Positions 28,381 to 38,590 of a DNA stretch of 64,000 bases are shown here, in pieces. Where the stretch lies: assembly GCA_026967495.1 (NCBI GenBank), contig CP114060.1, positions 2,418,001 to 2,482,000 on the forward strand. The letters are read 5' to 3'. The notes beneath the pieces were generated by a model. That model ran no database searches. It saw only the letters and a program-made list of their open reading frames with translations, and had not been told where the DNA came from. The position numbers and the translations under genes are program-made. The stretch's first letter is position 1, and every line of letters begins with the position of its first letter. This DNA comes from Rouxiella badensis (GTDB lineage Bacteria > Pseudomonadota > Gammaproteobacteria > Enterobacterales > Enterobacteriaceae).

Positions 28381-29786
28381 ATGAAGAGAGAAAGTAAGCT
28401 ACTTATTTTTCCACTCGCGCTGCTGATTATATATTCATCATTTTTTTGGTATTTAACAAAAAGCCGCCGCTGACCTCACCGGATGAGGTAAATCACTTCT
28501 CGCGCAGCGCCGCGCTGGCAAATGGATATTTCACTTTAGTCGGACAGCCTAATTCGGGCGGCGAGATAGATAATGCCATCATCGAGGCTGGTGCGGCTGA
28601 GAAAGCCATCGAAAACTCGTTTAATCCGCAAGACTTTTCAAACTACGTCAATAAGCTTCAGGATCTGACCTTTACGGGCAGCAACGCATTTTATGCAATG
28701 CCTAACGTTGCCTATTATTTCCCCGCGGTTTATACGCCGCAGGCGGTGACGATAGCGATTGCAGAAAAGGCCGGACTGACGTTTTATCAGACCTATTTCT
28801 TTGCCTCGACGGTGACCTTTACGGTTTCGTTGTTGATTATACTGTTGGCCTGGAGAATCTACCCAATACCGCCTTTGGCATTGGCAACGCTTATTTTGCC
28901 GATGTCGCTGTATCAACTTTTCTCGCCGACGATAGACGGACTTAGCATTAGCTTCGCTATCCTGGCGATGTCGATTTTCATGAATCTGGTGAAAAATCCT
29001 GTCTCGGAAAAATACAACTCGCTCGTGACGTTAATGAGCATTTTTATATTCTTCCTGGCGGGATCGCGCGCTAACCTGCTGCCATTTGTGCTGTTGCCGC
29101 TCTGGCTTTTCGGCCTCAACAAACGAAAAATCAATCTGGTCTGGTTTGTGGTTACCACGGTTGCGGTGTTGGGCTGGACGGTGTTTGCCTTAAAGACCAC
29201 GCACAATACGGTGGTCACGCTGCATCCCGGCGTCGAGGCCACGGACGTTATCAAGTACTACATTTCTCATCCGCTGGAAGTGATTAAGGTATTAGTCCAT
29301 ACGCTGACCGATGCGAAGCTGGTCGCCACCTATTTCATCACCTTTATTGGTTTACTGGGGGTGCTGGACTCGACCATCAGAATTGAATTCACGGTTATTT
29401 TCGCCGTTTTCATTATTTTCATGATTCTGAAAACCTTCGTGAAGGACAGAGTGGTCAGCGAGAAATGGACGGCGTGGTTTATTATCCTGATCACCATCGC
29501 CGCCGTGTTCCTAATTTTCCTCGCACTGCTGGCACAGTGGTCACCGTTCCCGGCGGTTGAAGTTGCAGGCGTGCAGGGGCGTTACTTCCTTATCCCACTG
29601 GCGATGCTGGCCTACGCATTCAAATTTAACTATTCGAACCCTAAGGCCTATTTCTGGCCATTGGCGATTGCCTTTGTTCTTTCCGTTGCGGCGATTTATG
29701 TCTCAATGGCGGACAGATACGCGAGCAATATCACCGAGAGCAGCCGGATTATTTATCATTCGCAAAACCGCTATTTCCTTTGGTAA
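28381..29786 (+). CDS. DUF2142-family multi-pass membrane protein, probable GtrC-type transferase (frameshifted)
   Basis: The ATG at 28381 follows AAAGGATTG and begins a membrane anchor (LLIFPLALLIIYSSFF). A T7 run at 28441-28447 should be T8, which restores VFNKKPPLTSPDEVNHF and the rest. The PPLTSPDEVNHFSR motif and about ten hydrophobic helices match DUF2142. As third gene after gtrB and gtrA it probably moves the sugar from polyprenyl phosphate onto O-antigen or another surface glycan. About 468 residues. Confidence 0.75.
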
Positions 29787-29839
29787 GGCGGGGGGATAAA
29801 CAGCTCGCGGTAAAAGCTGAGTTGATGTGACGGTTAATA

Positions 29840-29873
29840 AAAGGCATGAGACCCTTCCGGGACTCATGCCTTT
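29840..29873. terminator. Bidirectional terminator between convergent operons
   Basis: AAAGGCATGAG / CTCATGCCTTT is a perfect 11-bp stem with A-rich left and T-rich right flanks, between the gtr and iron-type operons. Confidence 0.88.
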
Positions 29874-29878
29874 ATCAT

Positions 29879-30949
29879 TTAGGCTTTGGGGAATATCCAG
29901 ACATCGTTAGCCGGCAGGGTCAGGCGACAAAGCGCGGCTTCTCGGGTATCCGAACCATAGGCTCGAATGACAAAATCGTCGGCCTGGGTACGGAACAGAT
30001 ATTCCCAACGATCGCCAAGATACATGCTGGTCAGGAGAGCGAGCTCGAGCTGATTATCCTGCTGCTGGTCGGTTATTCGCACTCGCTCGACGCGGATAAC
30101 CGCGGTTCCTTCCGCTCCCGCCTGGAGGCTCTGCGCCGCTTTACCCCATAATGTCCAGTCTTTGCCTTCAATCCTGGCCATGCCGTCGCGGATCTCGGTG
30201 ACTTTACCGTGCAGCCGATTATTGCTGCCCATAAACTCGGCGGTAAACAGGGTAGCGGGGGAGCCATACATCTCCTGAGGCGTGCCCTCTTGCTCTATCT
30301 TGCCGTTGTTGAGCAGCAAAATGCGGTCGGAGATGGCCATCGCCTCATTCTGATCGTGCGTCACCATCAGCGCCGACAGGCCGAGTTTAATAATCAGTTC
30401 GCGCAGAAATACCCTGGCCTCCTCGCGTAGTTTGGCATCGAGATTCGACAGCGGTTCATCGAGCAGAATAACCGGCGGGTTATAGACCAGCGCGCGACCA
30501 ATCGCTACCCGCTGTTGCTGCCCACCGGAAAGCTGATGCGGATGCCGATTGCCAAGATGACCGGTTCCAAGCTGGTCAAGCACCGCCTGCACCCGCTGTT
30601 TACACTCCGCCGACGCCGTATTGCGCAGTTTCAGCGGATAAGCAACATTCTCGAACACCGTCTTGTGCGGCCACAGCGCGTAGGACTGAAATACCAGACC
30701 GAGATTACGCTCCTCGGCCGGGATTTCGCTACGCGGCGTCCCGGCATAAACGGTATTCTGGCCAATGACTATTTTCCCCTGAGTCGGCTTTTCAAGTCCG
30801 GCGACGGCCCGCAGCAGCGTTGTTTTTCCGCTGCCGGAAGGGCTCAACAGGGAGACCACCTCACCGCGACGCAGCGTCATTGACACGCCTTTCAACACCG
30901 GATTGTCGCCATAGGTTAAATGCAGATCTTCGACCGTCAGTTCAATCAT
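29879..30949 (-). CDS. Ferric-type ABC transporter ATPase (FbpC/AfuC-like)
   Basis: About 356 residues: Walker A SPSGSGKTT (Ser in place of the usual first Gly), Q-loop LVFQSYALWPHKTVFENV, signature LSGGQQQR, Walker B VILLDEPLSNLDA, H-loop VTHD, then a C-terminal TOBE/OB regulatory domain. The start at 30949 overlaps the permease stop by 8 nt; the longer frame is only shadow of the permease. Energises uptake of Fe(III) or a related substrate. Confidence 0.85.
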   Translation of the reverse strand: MIELTVEDLHLTYGDNPVLKGVSMTLRRGEVVSLLSPSGSGKTTLLRAVAGLEKPTQGKIVIGQNTVYAGTPRSEIPAEERNLGLVFQSYALWPHKTVFENVAYPLKLRNTASAECKQRVQAVLDQLGTGHLGNRHPHQLSGGQQQRVAIGRALVYNPPVILLDEPLSNLDAKLREEARVFLRELIIKLGLSALMVTHDQNEAMAISDRILLLNNGKIEQEGTPQEMYGSPATLFTAEFMGSNNRLHGKVTEIRDGMARIEGKDWTLWGKAAQSLQAGAEGTAVIRVERVRITDQQQDNQLELALLTSMYLGDRWEYLFRTQADDFVIRAYGSDTREAALCRLTLPANDVWIFPKA

Positions 30950-32710
30950 GTAATTTAACTCCAAATCGCAGGGCAATCCCCAAACCGAGCACCACCAGCA
31001 GAATATTGATAAAAGACAGCGCGGCAACAATATCGATTGCCCCCGCCGCCCACAGCGATACCAGCATCGAACCGATAGTCTCGGTACCCGGCGAAAGCAG
31101 GTAAACACCGGTGGAATATTCGCGTTCGAAAATCAGGAACATCAGTAGCCATGAACCGATCAACCCATAGCGTGAAAGGGGGATGGTCACGTGGCGGGTT
31201 ATCTGTCCGCGCGTCGCGCCCGTGCTGCGTGCGGCCTCTTCCAGCTCCGGCGCAACCTGTAGCAGGGTGGAGGAGATTAACCGCAGTCCGTAGGCCATCC
31301 ATACCACCGTGTAGGCTAACCACACGCTGAAGATGGTGCTGCGCAGTTGCCGCAGCCAGACAATGAAATGCTCGCGCAACCCATCGGCGAACGGCAAAAC
31401 CGACAGCCAGCCGTCTTTAAGCGACCTGTCCAGCCACATCGGCAGGAACAGGAAGACCCACAGAAACGCTAACCCCGCCAGCAGCCCCGGCACCGCCCGT
31501 GGGACTAGCACGCTGTAGTCAAGAAAGCGGGTCGCCCCGTCCGGTTTACGGTGCATCGCAATTCCGATAAACAGATAACACACCACCGCCAGCGCGCCGC
31601 CGATAACGCCGATGGCCATCGAGTTGACAATCGCCCGCAGCAGGTTGGGCTGCTGCCAGATAGTGCGGAAGGTGTTGAGTGACATCTCGTCCCAAATCGA
31701 CACGCCGACGCCCCAGTTGGAAATAAACGCGCGCAGCACCACGCCGACCAAAGGAACGCCGATGGTGATAGTGAGCCAGAAAACGACCACCGCGCCTGCG
31801 ACCCAGCGCCATTTTCCCAGCGGCAGGGCGCGTGCCTGCGAGGCTTTGCCTTTCATGGTCACAAAGCGGTTAGCGGTGCGCATCAGGCGGCGTTGCAGCA
31901 TCACCAGGGGAATCGTGATGCCAATAAGCACCACCGCGACGGCGGCCATCAGATGATACGAAGGCGTGCCCAGCTTATTGGTGAGCTGATACAGGTAGGT
32001 TGCCAGCACCAGATTACCCTCGGGGTCTCCCAGGACCAGCATCAGCCCAAAGACCTCCAGCCCGAGGAAAAATAGCAGCACGCAGGCGTAGAGAATTGAC
32101 GGACGTACCATCGGCAGGCTTACAGCAGTCATGACCTGGAGCGGGGAAGCACCGGCGATCCGCGCTGCCTCCTCGACGTCAGACCCGACGCTGCGCAGCG
32201 CCGAGGAAATATAGAGGTAGGCGTGAGGAACGTGGGTGAGTCCGGCAATCACCACGATGCTCGACATCGCATAGATATTCCACGGTACGAAGCCAAACAG
32301 CGACTCGGCCCACAGCGAGAAGAATCCGACCGGGCCTGCCGCTACCACATACCCGAATCCCAGCACCATCGGTGAAACAAAGATAGGCACCAGAATCAGC
32401 GGCTCGATAAATCGTCGGCCCGGTAGGTCGGTTCTGACCATCAAAAACGCCAGGATCCCGCCGAGCGGGATGGCGATAACCACCAGGCCGAAGGCCAGAA
32501 TAAATCCGCTTTTCAGCGCCTTGTAAAAATCGGGATCGGTAAAAATAAATTCGAACGATTCCAGGCTGAAGACTTTGGAGGGGAGAAGAACGGTGCCGAG
32601 AGGAAACTCTGAATCACGATAAACGACAGCGGCACATAGATAACCAACGCGGTTATGACCACGACGACGCTGCGGGGCAGGCTCTGCCACTTCCGAAGAT
32701 AACTACGCAT
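30942..32710 (-). CDS. Ferric-type ABC transporter permease, fused two-domain (FbpB/AfuB-like), frameshifted
   Basis: Two binding-protein-dependent permease domains in one chain, each with an EAA loop (EEAARIAGASPLQVMTAVSLP and EEAARSTGATRGQITRHVTIP) and about twelve membrane helices. The true start is at 32710 (MRSYLRKWQSLPRS, VVVITALVIYVPLSF). The frame shifts at a G4 run (32580-32583), where one more base joins it to SKVFSLESFEFIFTD. About 589 residues. Between the binding protein and the ATPase. Confidence 0.85.
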
Positions 32711-32797
32711 GCAGGAGTCCCTATCATTTTTATAAGTCAGCGAGTTAAGGCTCTCTCCTGCTTGAGAAGAAAGCCTGGGTCATCGGTGTAAACGCCC

Positions 32798-33887
32798 TTA
32801 TTTTGCCGCGGCTTCACGCCACTGTTTGATGTAGTCCAGACGTTTTTTCTGTTGCAGATATTCGAGCAGCGATTCATCGACGGGGATGGGTTTCAGGGCA
32901 TTGCCCAGCATTTTGGTCATGCCATCGATGTCGTTTTTACCGTCGATATCGTGGCGAATGGACGGGATATCGGCCTGATTTGCCAAAATGTTCTGACCTT
33001 TCTCGGACAGCACGTAGTCGAGCCACAGTTTCGCCGCGTTGGCGTTGGCCGTGTCTTTGGTGATGAAACTCACCCTTGAGAGCACCAGGGTATAGTCTTT
33101 GGGATAGGCGATGCCGAGCGTAGGATCCGTTTTGGCGCGTGCTTCGGCGTAAGAACCGAGGATGTTAAAGCCAATCAGGTTTTCACCCGATGAGACCCTT
33201 TCCATCATAGTGCCGGTAGAGGACTGGACCGTCAGACCGCCTTTGGCAATGTCCGCCAGGCGTTTGAAATAGTCAGCGTCGGCCTTGAAGTCCTGCACCG
33301 AAAGCATAAAGCCCAGCCCCGATTTTTCGATGTCATAGGTGGTGACTTTCTTCTTGAATTTGTCGGGCTGGCCTGCAATCAGCTTCGCCAATGCAGCATG
33401 GGAATCGGGTACATCACCCGCTGGGATCAGCCGCTTGTTATAGATAAACACCACCGGTTCGTAGGTGGTGCCGTAGGCCTTATTCTTCCAGACCGCCCAC
33501 TTTGGAAGCTGGCTTTGTTCCGGCGAAGCATATTCTGCAGCGTAGTCGGTGGCCAGCTTCAGCGCGGTGTCCATTGAGGAGGCTCCACACCACGTCTCCG
33601 CTGGTGCCGCCCGCAGCCTGCTCGCTGATGTAGCGGTTATAGAGTTCGGTGCTGTTCATGTCGTTGTATTCGACTTTTACCCCCGGATAGGCGGCCTCAA
33701 AGCCTTGTATCAACGGCCCGGCCGCTTTGGTATCGGTGGTCGAATAGACCACCACTTTTCCCTCTTTCTTTGCTCCCTCTACCGTTTTCTGATAATCCGC
33801 AGGATAACCCTGCGGCAGGTCGGCCAAGGCCTGAGTTGAAACGATAACTAACAGCGCCACCAGAGATATTTTGAATTTAATTAACAT
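32798..33887 (-). CDS. Ferric-type ABC transporter periplasmic binding protein (FbpA/AfuA-like), frameshifted
   Basis: The signal peptide (KFKISLVALLVIVSTQALA) begins at the ATG at 33887. The mature protein has GKVVVYSTTDTKAAGPLIQGF and YNDMNSTELYNRYISEQ, then TTYEPVVFIYNKRLIP and a helical C-terminus. The frame breaks at GAGGCTC on the plus strand (33579-33585); removing one base gives GDVVWSSSMDTALKLA. About 363 residues. The ligand may be Fe(III), a ferric chelate or another anion-coordinated solute. No Fur box was found directly upstream. Confidence 0.82.
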
Positions 33888-34015
33888 AAGTTTTAACCCT
33901 TGGTTACATATCGGAAACATAAAGTTAAACTTATAGGGGATGTGCAGTAGGGCGCAACGATGTTGATTCTTTATCTTCTCGTTTTGTGAGGCTGGGCGAT
34001 TTTCGTCTGTTTCAA

Positions 34016-34902
34016 TCAGGCCAGATATTGCCTGAACCATTTAATCGTGCGGTCCCAGGCCAGATCGGCGGCGGTTTTGTCGTAGCGCGGCGTTGAATCA
34101 TTGTGGAAACCGTGGTTCGCACCTTTATAAACGTAGCCTTTATAGGTTTTTCCCGCCGCCTTTAGCGCGGCCTCGTAGGCAGGCCATCCGTCGGTGATGC
34201 CTTTATCCCGTTCGGCGTAGTGCAGCAATAAAGGCGCATTGATGCGCGGAACGTCTTCGGCTTTGGGCTGCCGACCGTAGAAAGGCACTGCCGCGGCAAG
34301 CTCAGGAAAGGCCACTGCGGCCGCGTTCGCGACGCCGCCACCATAGCAAAAACCGGTAATACCGACTTTGCCGTTAGTCTGCTGGTGGTGCATCATAAAA
34401 TCGACCGCGGCAAAGAAGTCGTTCATCAGCTTGGTGGGATCCACTGTCTGCTGAAGTTCTTTGCCTTTCTCGTCATTGCCCGGATAACCCCCAACCGACG
34501 TCAGCCCATCGGGGGCCAGCGCAATAAATCCGGCCTTCGCTACGCGCCGCGCCACGTCTTCAATGTAGGGATTCAATCCGCGGTTTTCATGCACCACCAC
34601 CACGGCGGGTGTCTTACCGGTCGCCCCGGCGGGTTTAACCTGATAGGCCCGCACCTCGCCATTGCCCTGCGGCGATGAGTAGTGGATGTATTCCGGCACA
34701 ATTGCCGGATCGGTGAATTCGACCTGCTGCGCCAGCGCATAGTCAGGAACCATGGCGCTGAGCAACGTCATACCGGCCATGCCACCCATAGTGTATTTGG
34801 CCGCCATTGACAGAAATTCGCGTTTAGTGATTTTACCGTGGGCGTAGTAGTCATAGAGTTCAAGCAGTTCAGGGGGAAATCTTTGGCGGTCAGACGTGTC
34901 AT
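34016..34902 (-). CDS. Dienelactone-hydrolase-family enzyme (YghX-like), frameshifted near start
   Basis: An alpha/beta hydrolase with the Cys nucleophile elbow GFCYGGG, an acid residue near YAERDKGITDGW, and ANHGFHND supplying His. The N-terminus reads MTRLTAKDFPPELLELYDYY only if a G5 run (34872-34876, plus strand) is read as six. It is followed by a Tat-like or lipoprotein-like hydrophobic segment (KREFLSMAAKYTMGGMAGMT), so it may be exported. Substrate unknown. About 296 residues. Confidence 0.78.
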
Positions 34903-35074
34903 GGCAACTCCCGATGTTAAGAGGCAAGGATTAGCGCGCTGCTAAAAATATAGCCGCTGTATCAAAATTAGCCTCAGGCCGGTCGGGGAAGACTTAGTTC
35001 ACTTTGCCTGCGGGGTGCGGTTGTCGGAAGAGAGTCAATGAGTAGAGGGGGTAAAAGAGCGGGGAGTAACAAGA

Positions 35075-35110
35075 CCCTCGTCATTGGCGCTGACTTGCCG
35101 GTGACGAGGG
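35075..35110 (-). terminator. Hairpin after yncE
   Basis: CCCTCGTCA / TGACGAGGG, a perfect 9-bp stem with an 18-nt loop, 10 nt after the yncE stop. On the minus strand it is followed by TCTTGTT. Confidence 0.5.
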
Positions 35111-35119
35111 ACGTCGGAC

Positions 35120-36184
35120 TTACTTGAAGGTGATACGCACCACTTCGTCAGGCGAGGTGGCTTCTTGCTGACGGGTAGACTGCTGTTTCACGCTGACGTA
35201 AAGCGTCTGACCGTCGGCTGATACGGCCAGGCTCTGCGGATGCGTTGGGACATCCAGCGTTTCAAGCACTTTATAGCTGTCGGCATCGATGATGCTGACC
35301 TTACCAGCGTCACGGTGGGTCACATAAACTTCATTACGCGCCGGGTTAAACAGCACGGCCAGCGAGGCTGGAACGGCAATCTTTTGCAGCACTTTGCCGT
35401 TCTCGGTGTCCAACACCAGCAGGCTGGCCTCTTTGGAATCAGTCACAAAGGCGCGATGCCTGGCGGTATCCAGGCTGATATTCAGGTAGAAATGCTCACC
35501 CGGATTATCGATTTTAACGCGCGACAGGATCTTGTCTGTTTTAGTATCGATGGTCAGGAATTCGTTATCACCGTTGGTGATGTAAAGGCGAGAGGCCTTG
35601 GCATCAATCGCCAGACCGGTCGCCATCTTACCCACGCCTTCAATGGTGTGGCGCAGCGTCAGGTTTGCGCCATCTAACACCCAAATCACACTCTCTTTGC
35701 CCAGACCGGCGACGTAAAGCGTATTGGTGGCTTCATCCACGGCCAGCTCGCGTGGCGCTAAGGGACGCTCTTTCTCGGTGCGCGGGCGGCTGTCCAACAC
35801 CCGCTCTTTCAGCACTTTATTGGTTTTAGCGTCTACCGAGGTAATCGCGCTGCTGGTGGTATTGCCCAGGAATACGGTATCGGTCTTATTGTTAAAAGCC
35901 ACGCCAAACGGCTTGAGATTAGTCATGATTGACTGGCTCACGGCAAGGCTGGTTGGGTCCAGACGATAAAGCACGCCGTTCTTTTCCTGACGTCCCTGTG
36001 AAGAGGCAACAAACAGCGCTTTCTGATCTGCGCTGTAAGCCAGCTCGTACACGCCTTTGCCGACCGCTTTTCTCTCCATCGACACGTGGGTGTCGGCGAA
36101 CAGAGAAGAAGAGAACAGTACTGAGGTCAGCAGCAGCGCTGAGGTCATTGCAGATTTCGCCGGTGTAAAACGAGATGACATCAT
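35120..36184 (-). CDS. yncE: YncE-like periplasmic beta-propeller protein
   Basis: A signal peptide (SALLLTSVLFSSSLFA) and about 320 residues of repeated propeller blades (VYELAYSADQKALFVAS, LYVAGLGKESVIWVLD, LYITNGDNEFLTIDTKTD, VSIIDADSYKVLETLDV). The ATG near 36184 is preferred because GGAGAA lies just upstream. E. coli YncE is an iron-regulated periplasmic protein, and here two Fur-box-like sequences lie upstream. The molecular function is not settled. Confidence 0.88.
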   Translation of the reverse strand: MMSSRFTPAKSAMTSALLLTSVLFSSSLFADTHVSMERKAVGKGVYELAYSADQKALFVASSQGRQEKNGVLYRLDPTSLAVSQSIMTNLKPFGVAFNNKTDTVFLGNTTSSAITSVDAKTNKVLKERVLDSRPRTEKERPLAPRELAVDEATNTLYVAGLGKESVIWVLDGANLTLRHTIEGVGKMATGLAIDAKASRLYITNGDNEFLTIDTKTDKILSRVKIDNPGEHFYLNISLDTARHRAFVTDSKEASLLVLDTENGKVLQKIAVPASLAVLFNPARNEVYVTHRDAGKVSIIDADSYKVLETLDVPTHPQSLAVSADGQTLYVSVKQQSTRQQEATSPDEVVRITFK

Positions 36185-36292
36185 TTTCTCCATAAATTAA
36201 TCATTGTCCCTTTCCTGCCGCGAGCCTCGCAGTGGGCGCATCGCGCTGTCCTGGTTATCTTTTAAAGAAAGAGAGGGAGGTTTTTTCGCGGG

Positions 36293-36309
36293 TAATAATT
36301 ATCATTATC
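36293..36309. promoter_or_regulatory. Fur box upstream of yncE
   Basis: On the minus strand GATAATGATAATTATTA matches the 19-bp Fur consensus at nearly all positions, about 110 bp upstream of yncE. Confidence 0.75.
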
Positions 36310-36324
36310 TGCTGCAAATGAAAA

Positions 36325-36340
36325 GCATTATCATTAATTT
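36325..36340. promoter_or_regulatory. Second, weaker Fur-like site
   Basis: GCATTATCATTAATTT contains the CATTATCATTAAT core, 15 bp from the first box, suggesting extended Fur binding. Confidence 0.4.
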
Positions 36341-36586
36341 GTGGCGATATGTTACGGAGTTTGCCGCCTGATGCGGAGAATTTAACAACCAGATTTTTCA
36401 GGTTTTTTAACGATTTCTGGCCATCTTCTTTACTGCATTTAAAGGGCCGTAGCTGCGCTATTCTTTATATGCAAAAAGGATATAGATATCTAATTAAATA
36501 AATTATAAAGCTATATGCCCGTGAGTATACTTCCCCCATTCCGGCACAAAAAACCAACCGGATCCTCTCATTTATAAGGGTAGCTC

Positions 36587-37429
36587 ATGCGCAAATTGCT
36601 CAATAAAACCAAAACTAACGTTAATGGCGCTTTCCTGCTGGCCGCCGTAGCCGCGACCATGTTGACCGGTGGTGTTCTGGCACCTCTTTCGGTGGCGCAC
36701 GCGGCGGATAAGTCTTCCATTAAGGTCGGCATTATGAGCGGCGAAGATGAAGACGTATGGCGTGAAGTCGTCAAGCAGGCAGCGGCCAAGGGGCTGACAG
36801 TTAAAACTGTCGTATTTAACGACTACAACCAGCCCAACGAAGCATTGCAGGAAGGAGAGGTGGATGCCAATGCCTTCCAGCATCAGCCTTTCCTGAACAA
36901 CCAAATCAAAGTGAATCACTACGATATCGTGCGCGTGGGTGACACGGCGGTATGGCCGATTGGCCTCTATTCAAAGAAAGTGAAATTAGTGAAGGACTTT
37001 AAAGACGGCGCGGTGATAGGGGTGCCAAATGACCCTTCTAACGAGGCGCGTGCGCTGGTGTTGCTACAGGAACAGGGGCTGCTTAAGCTCAAGCCGGGCG
37101 CAGGGATTGCCGCGACCACCGCCGACATTGTCGCCAATCCGAAGCATCTTAAAATCAAGGAGCTGGACTCCGGCGTTATTGGTCGTTCTGTGCCAGACCT
37201 CGACGCTGCCGTCGTCAACACCGACTGGGCGCTGAAAAGTGGGTTGACTCCCGAGGACCGCATCGCGCAGGAACCGATTAAAAATAACCCTTACACCAAC
37301 TTTATTGCCGTAAAGAAAGAGAACGTCAACGCAACGTGGGTCAAGACGTTGGTGAGTTCTTATCAAAACGAACCGGTGAAAACGGTGTTTAACGAGGTTT
37401 ATAAAGGGACAGGCGTAACAACCTGGTAA
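36587..37429 (+). CDS. metQ: MetQ/NlpA-family periplasmic binding protein
   Basis: 280 residues. A long signal peptide ends APLSVAHA-ADK; no lipobox Cys is present, unlike E. coli MetQ. The NlpA fold follows: IKVGIMSGEDEDVW, FNDYNQPNEALQEGEVDAN, AFQHQPFLNNQI, IGVPNDPSNEARALVLLQEQG. AAGGGT precedes the start. It heads an operon with the cognate ATPase and permease, and bisC follows. Methionine or its oxidised forms are the expected ligands. Confidence 0.85.
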   Translation: MRKLLNKTKTNVNGAFLLAAVAATMLTGGVLAPLSVAHAADKSSIKVGIMSGEDEDVWREVVKQAAAKGLTVKTVVFNDYNQPNEALQEGEVDANAFQHQPFLNNQIKVNHYDIVRVGDTAVWPIGLYSKKVKLVKDFKDGAVIGVPNDPSNEARALVLLQEQGLLKLKPGAGIAATTADIVANPKHLKIKELDSGVIGRSVPDLDAAVVNTDWALKSGLTPEDRIAQEPIKNNPYTNFIAVKKENVNATWVKTLVSSYQNEPVKTVFNEVYKGTGVTTW

Positions 37430-37441
37430 GGAATTGAAAGT

Positions 37442-38590
37442 ATGACAGCAATCTCTGAGACCGAGGCACATTTTACCGCCAATACGCCGGACGGGAAACA
37501 CGCCAAAGCGTCGGCGGTGAGTACTTCCTCGCAGACGGCACGCAACCCTTTCGCCGAAGATGTTGAAGACGTGGTGCGTCTGCATCGCGTTAATCGCCGA
37601 TTCGGCAATACGCAGGCACTCAAGGATGTGTCATTAACCGTTAAACGTGGGGAGATCCTCGGGATCATCGGTCGCAGCGGGGCGGGCAAGTCGACCCTGA
37701 TCCGCTGTCTTAACGGACTGGAGCAGCCCGACGACGGTACGATCGAAATCGAAGGCCATGCGATAACCGGCCTGAGTGAGAAACAGCTGCAATCGGTGCG
37801 AAGCCGCGTGGGCATGGTGTTTCAGCACTTTAATCTGCTGTCGGCCAAGACCGTCGAGCAAAACGTGGCGCTGCCGCTGAAGATTGCGGGTTACGACAAG
37901 GCCAAACGCCGTGAACGTGTGGCGGAACTGTTGGCGTTGGTGGGGCTGGAGGATAAAGCCAGGCAGTATCCGGCCGGACTTTCTGGTGGGCAAAAGCAGC
38001 GTGTGGGGATTGCCCGCGCGCTGGCCGCCAATCCGGCCCTCCTGCTTTGCGATGAGGCGACCTCTGCGCTGGATCCAGAAACCACGCGTTCGATTCTTGC
38101 GCTGCTGCAATCGTTGAATCAGAAACTCGGTATCACCGTGCTGCTGATTACCCACGAGATGGAGGTTATCAAGAAGGTTGCGCATCGGGTGGCGGTAATC
38201 AACGCCGGGGAGATAATCGAGCAGGGGCCGGTGTGGCAGGTGTTTGCGCATCCCAAGACTGCGCTAACGCGTACCTTGCTCAGCGGACTGCTGCCGCAGC
38301 TGCCCGAGGCGCTCAGCGAACGCTTGACGCAGACGCGGCAGGGCGAGGCGATTTACAGCGTGCACTATGCAGGACAGGACCGACAGGGCGAAATTCTTAC
38401 CCTGATGTCCTCCGAGCTGGCGGGGCAGTTCCGCCTGATTCAGGGCGGCGTCGAGCACATTCAGCATTACGCCGTCGTCCGTTTCTTCTTCTCGGTACCG
38501 GTTGCCAATACCGACGCCGAACAGACAATTTTACACTGGCTGCAGCAGCACCAGGCACAAGTGGAGCCTCGTTGGCTATGTCACCCGTGA
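37442..38590 (+). CDS. metN: Methionine-type ABC transporter ATPase (MetN-like)
   Basis: Walker A GRSGAGKST, Q-loop MVFQHFNLLSAKTVEQN, signature LSGGQKQR, Walker B LLCDEATSALDPET, H-loop THE, and a C-terminal NIL/C2 regulatory domain from about residue 300, which in MetN mediates transinhibition by methionine. It has a 45-residue N-terminal extension before the ABC fold. 382 residues; overlaps metI by 13 nt. Confidence 0.9.
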   Translation: MTAISETEAHFTANTPDGKHAKASAVSTSSQTARNPFAEDVEDVVRLHRVNRRFGNTQALKDVSLTVKRGEILGIIGRSGAGKSTLIRCLNGLEQPDDGTIEIEGHAITGLSEKQLQSVRSRVGMVFQHFNLLSAKTVEQNVALPLKIAGYDKAKRRERVAELLALVGLEDKARQYPAGLSGGQKQRVGIARALAANPALLLCDEATSALDPETTRSILALLQSLNQKLGITVLLITHEMEVIKKVAHRVAVINAGEIIEQGPVWQVFAHPKTALTRTLLSGLLPQLPEALSERLTQTRQGEAIYSVHYAGQDRQGEILTLMSSELAGQFRLIQGGVEHIQHYAVVRFFFSVPVANTDAEQTILHWLQQHQAQVEPRWLCHP

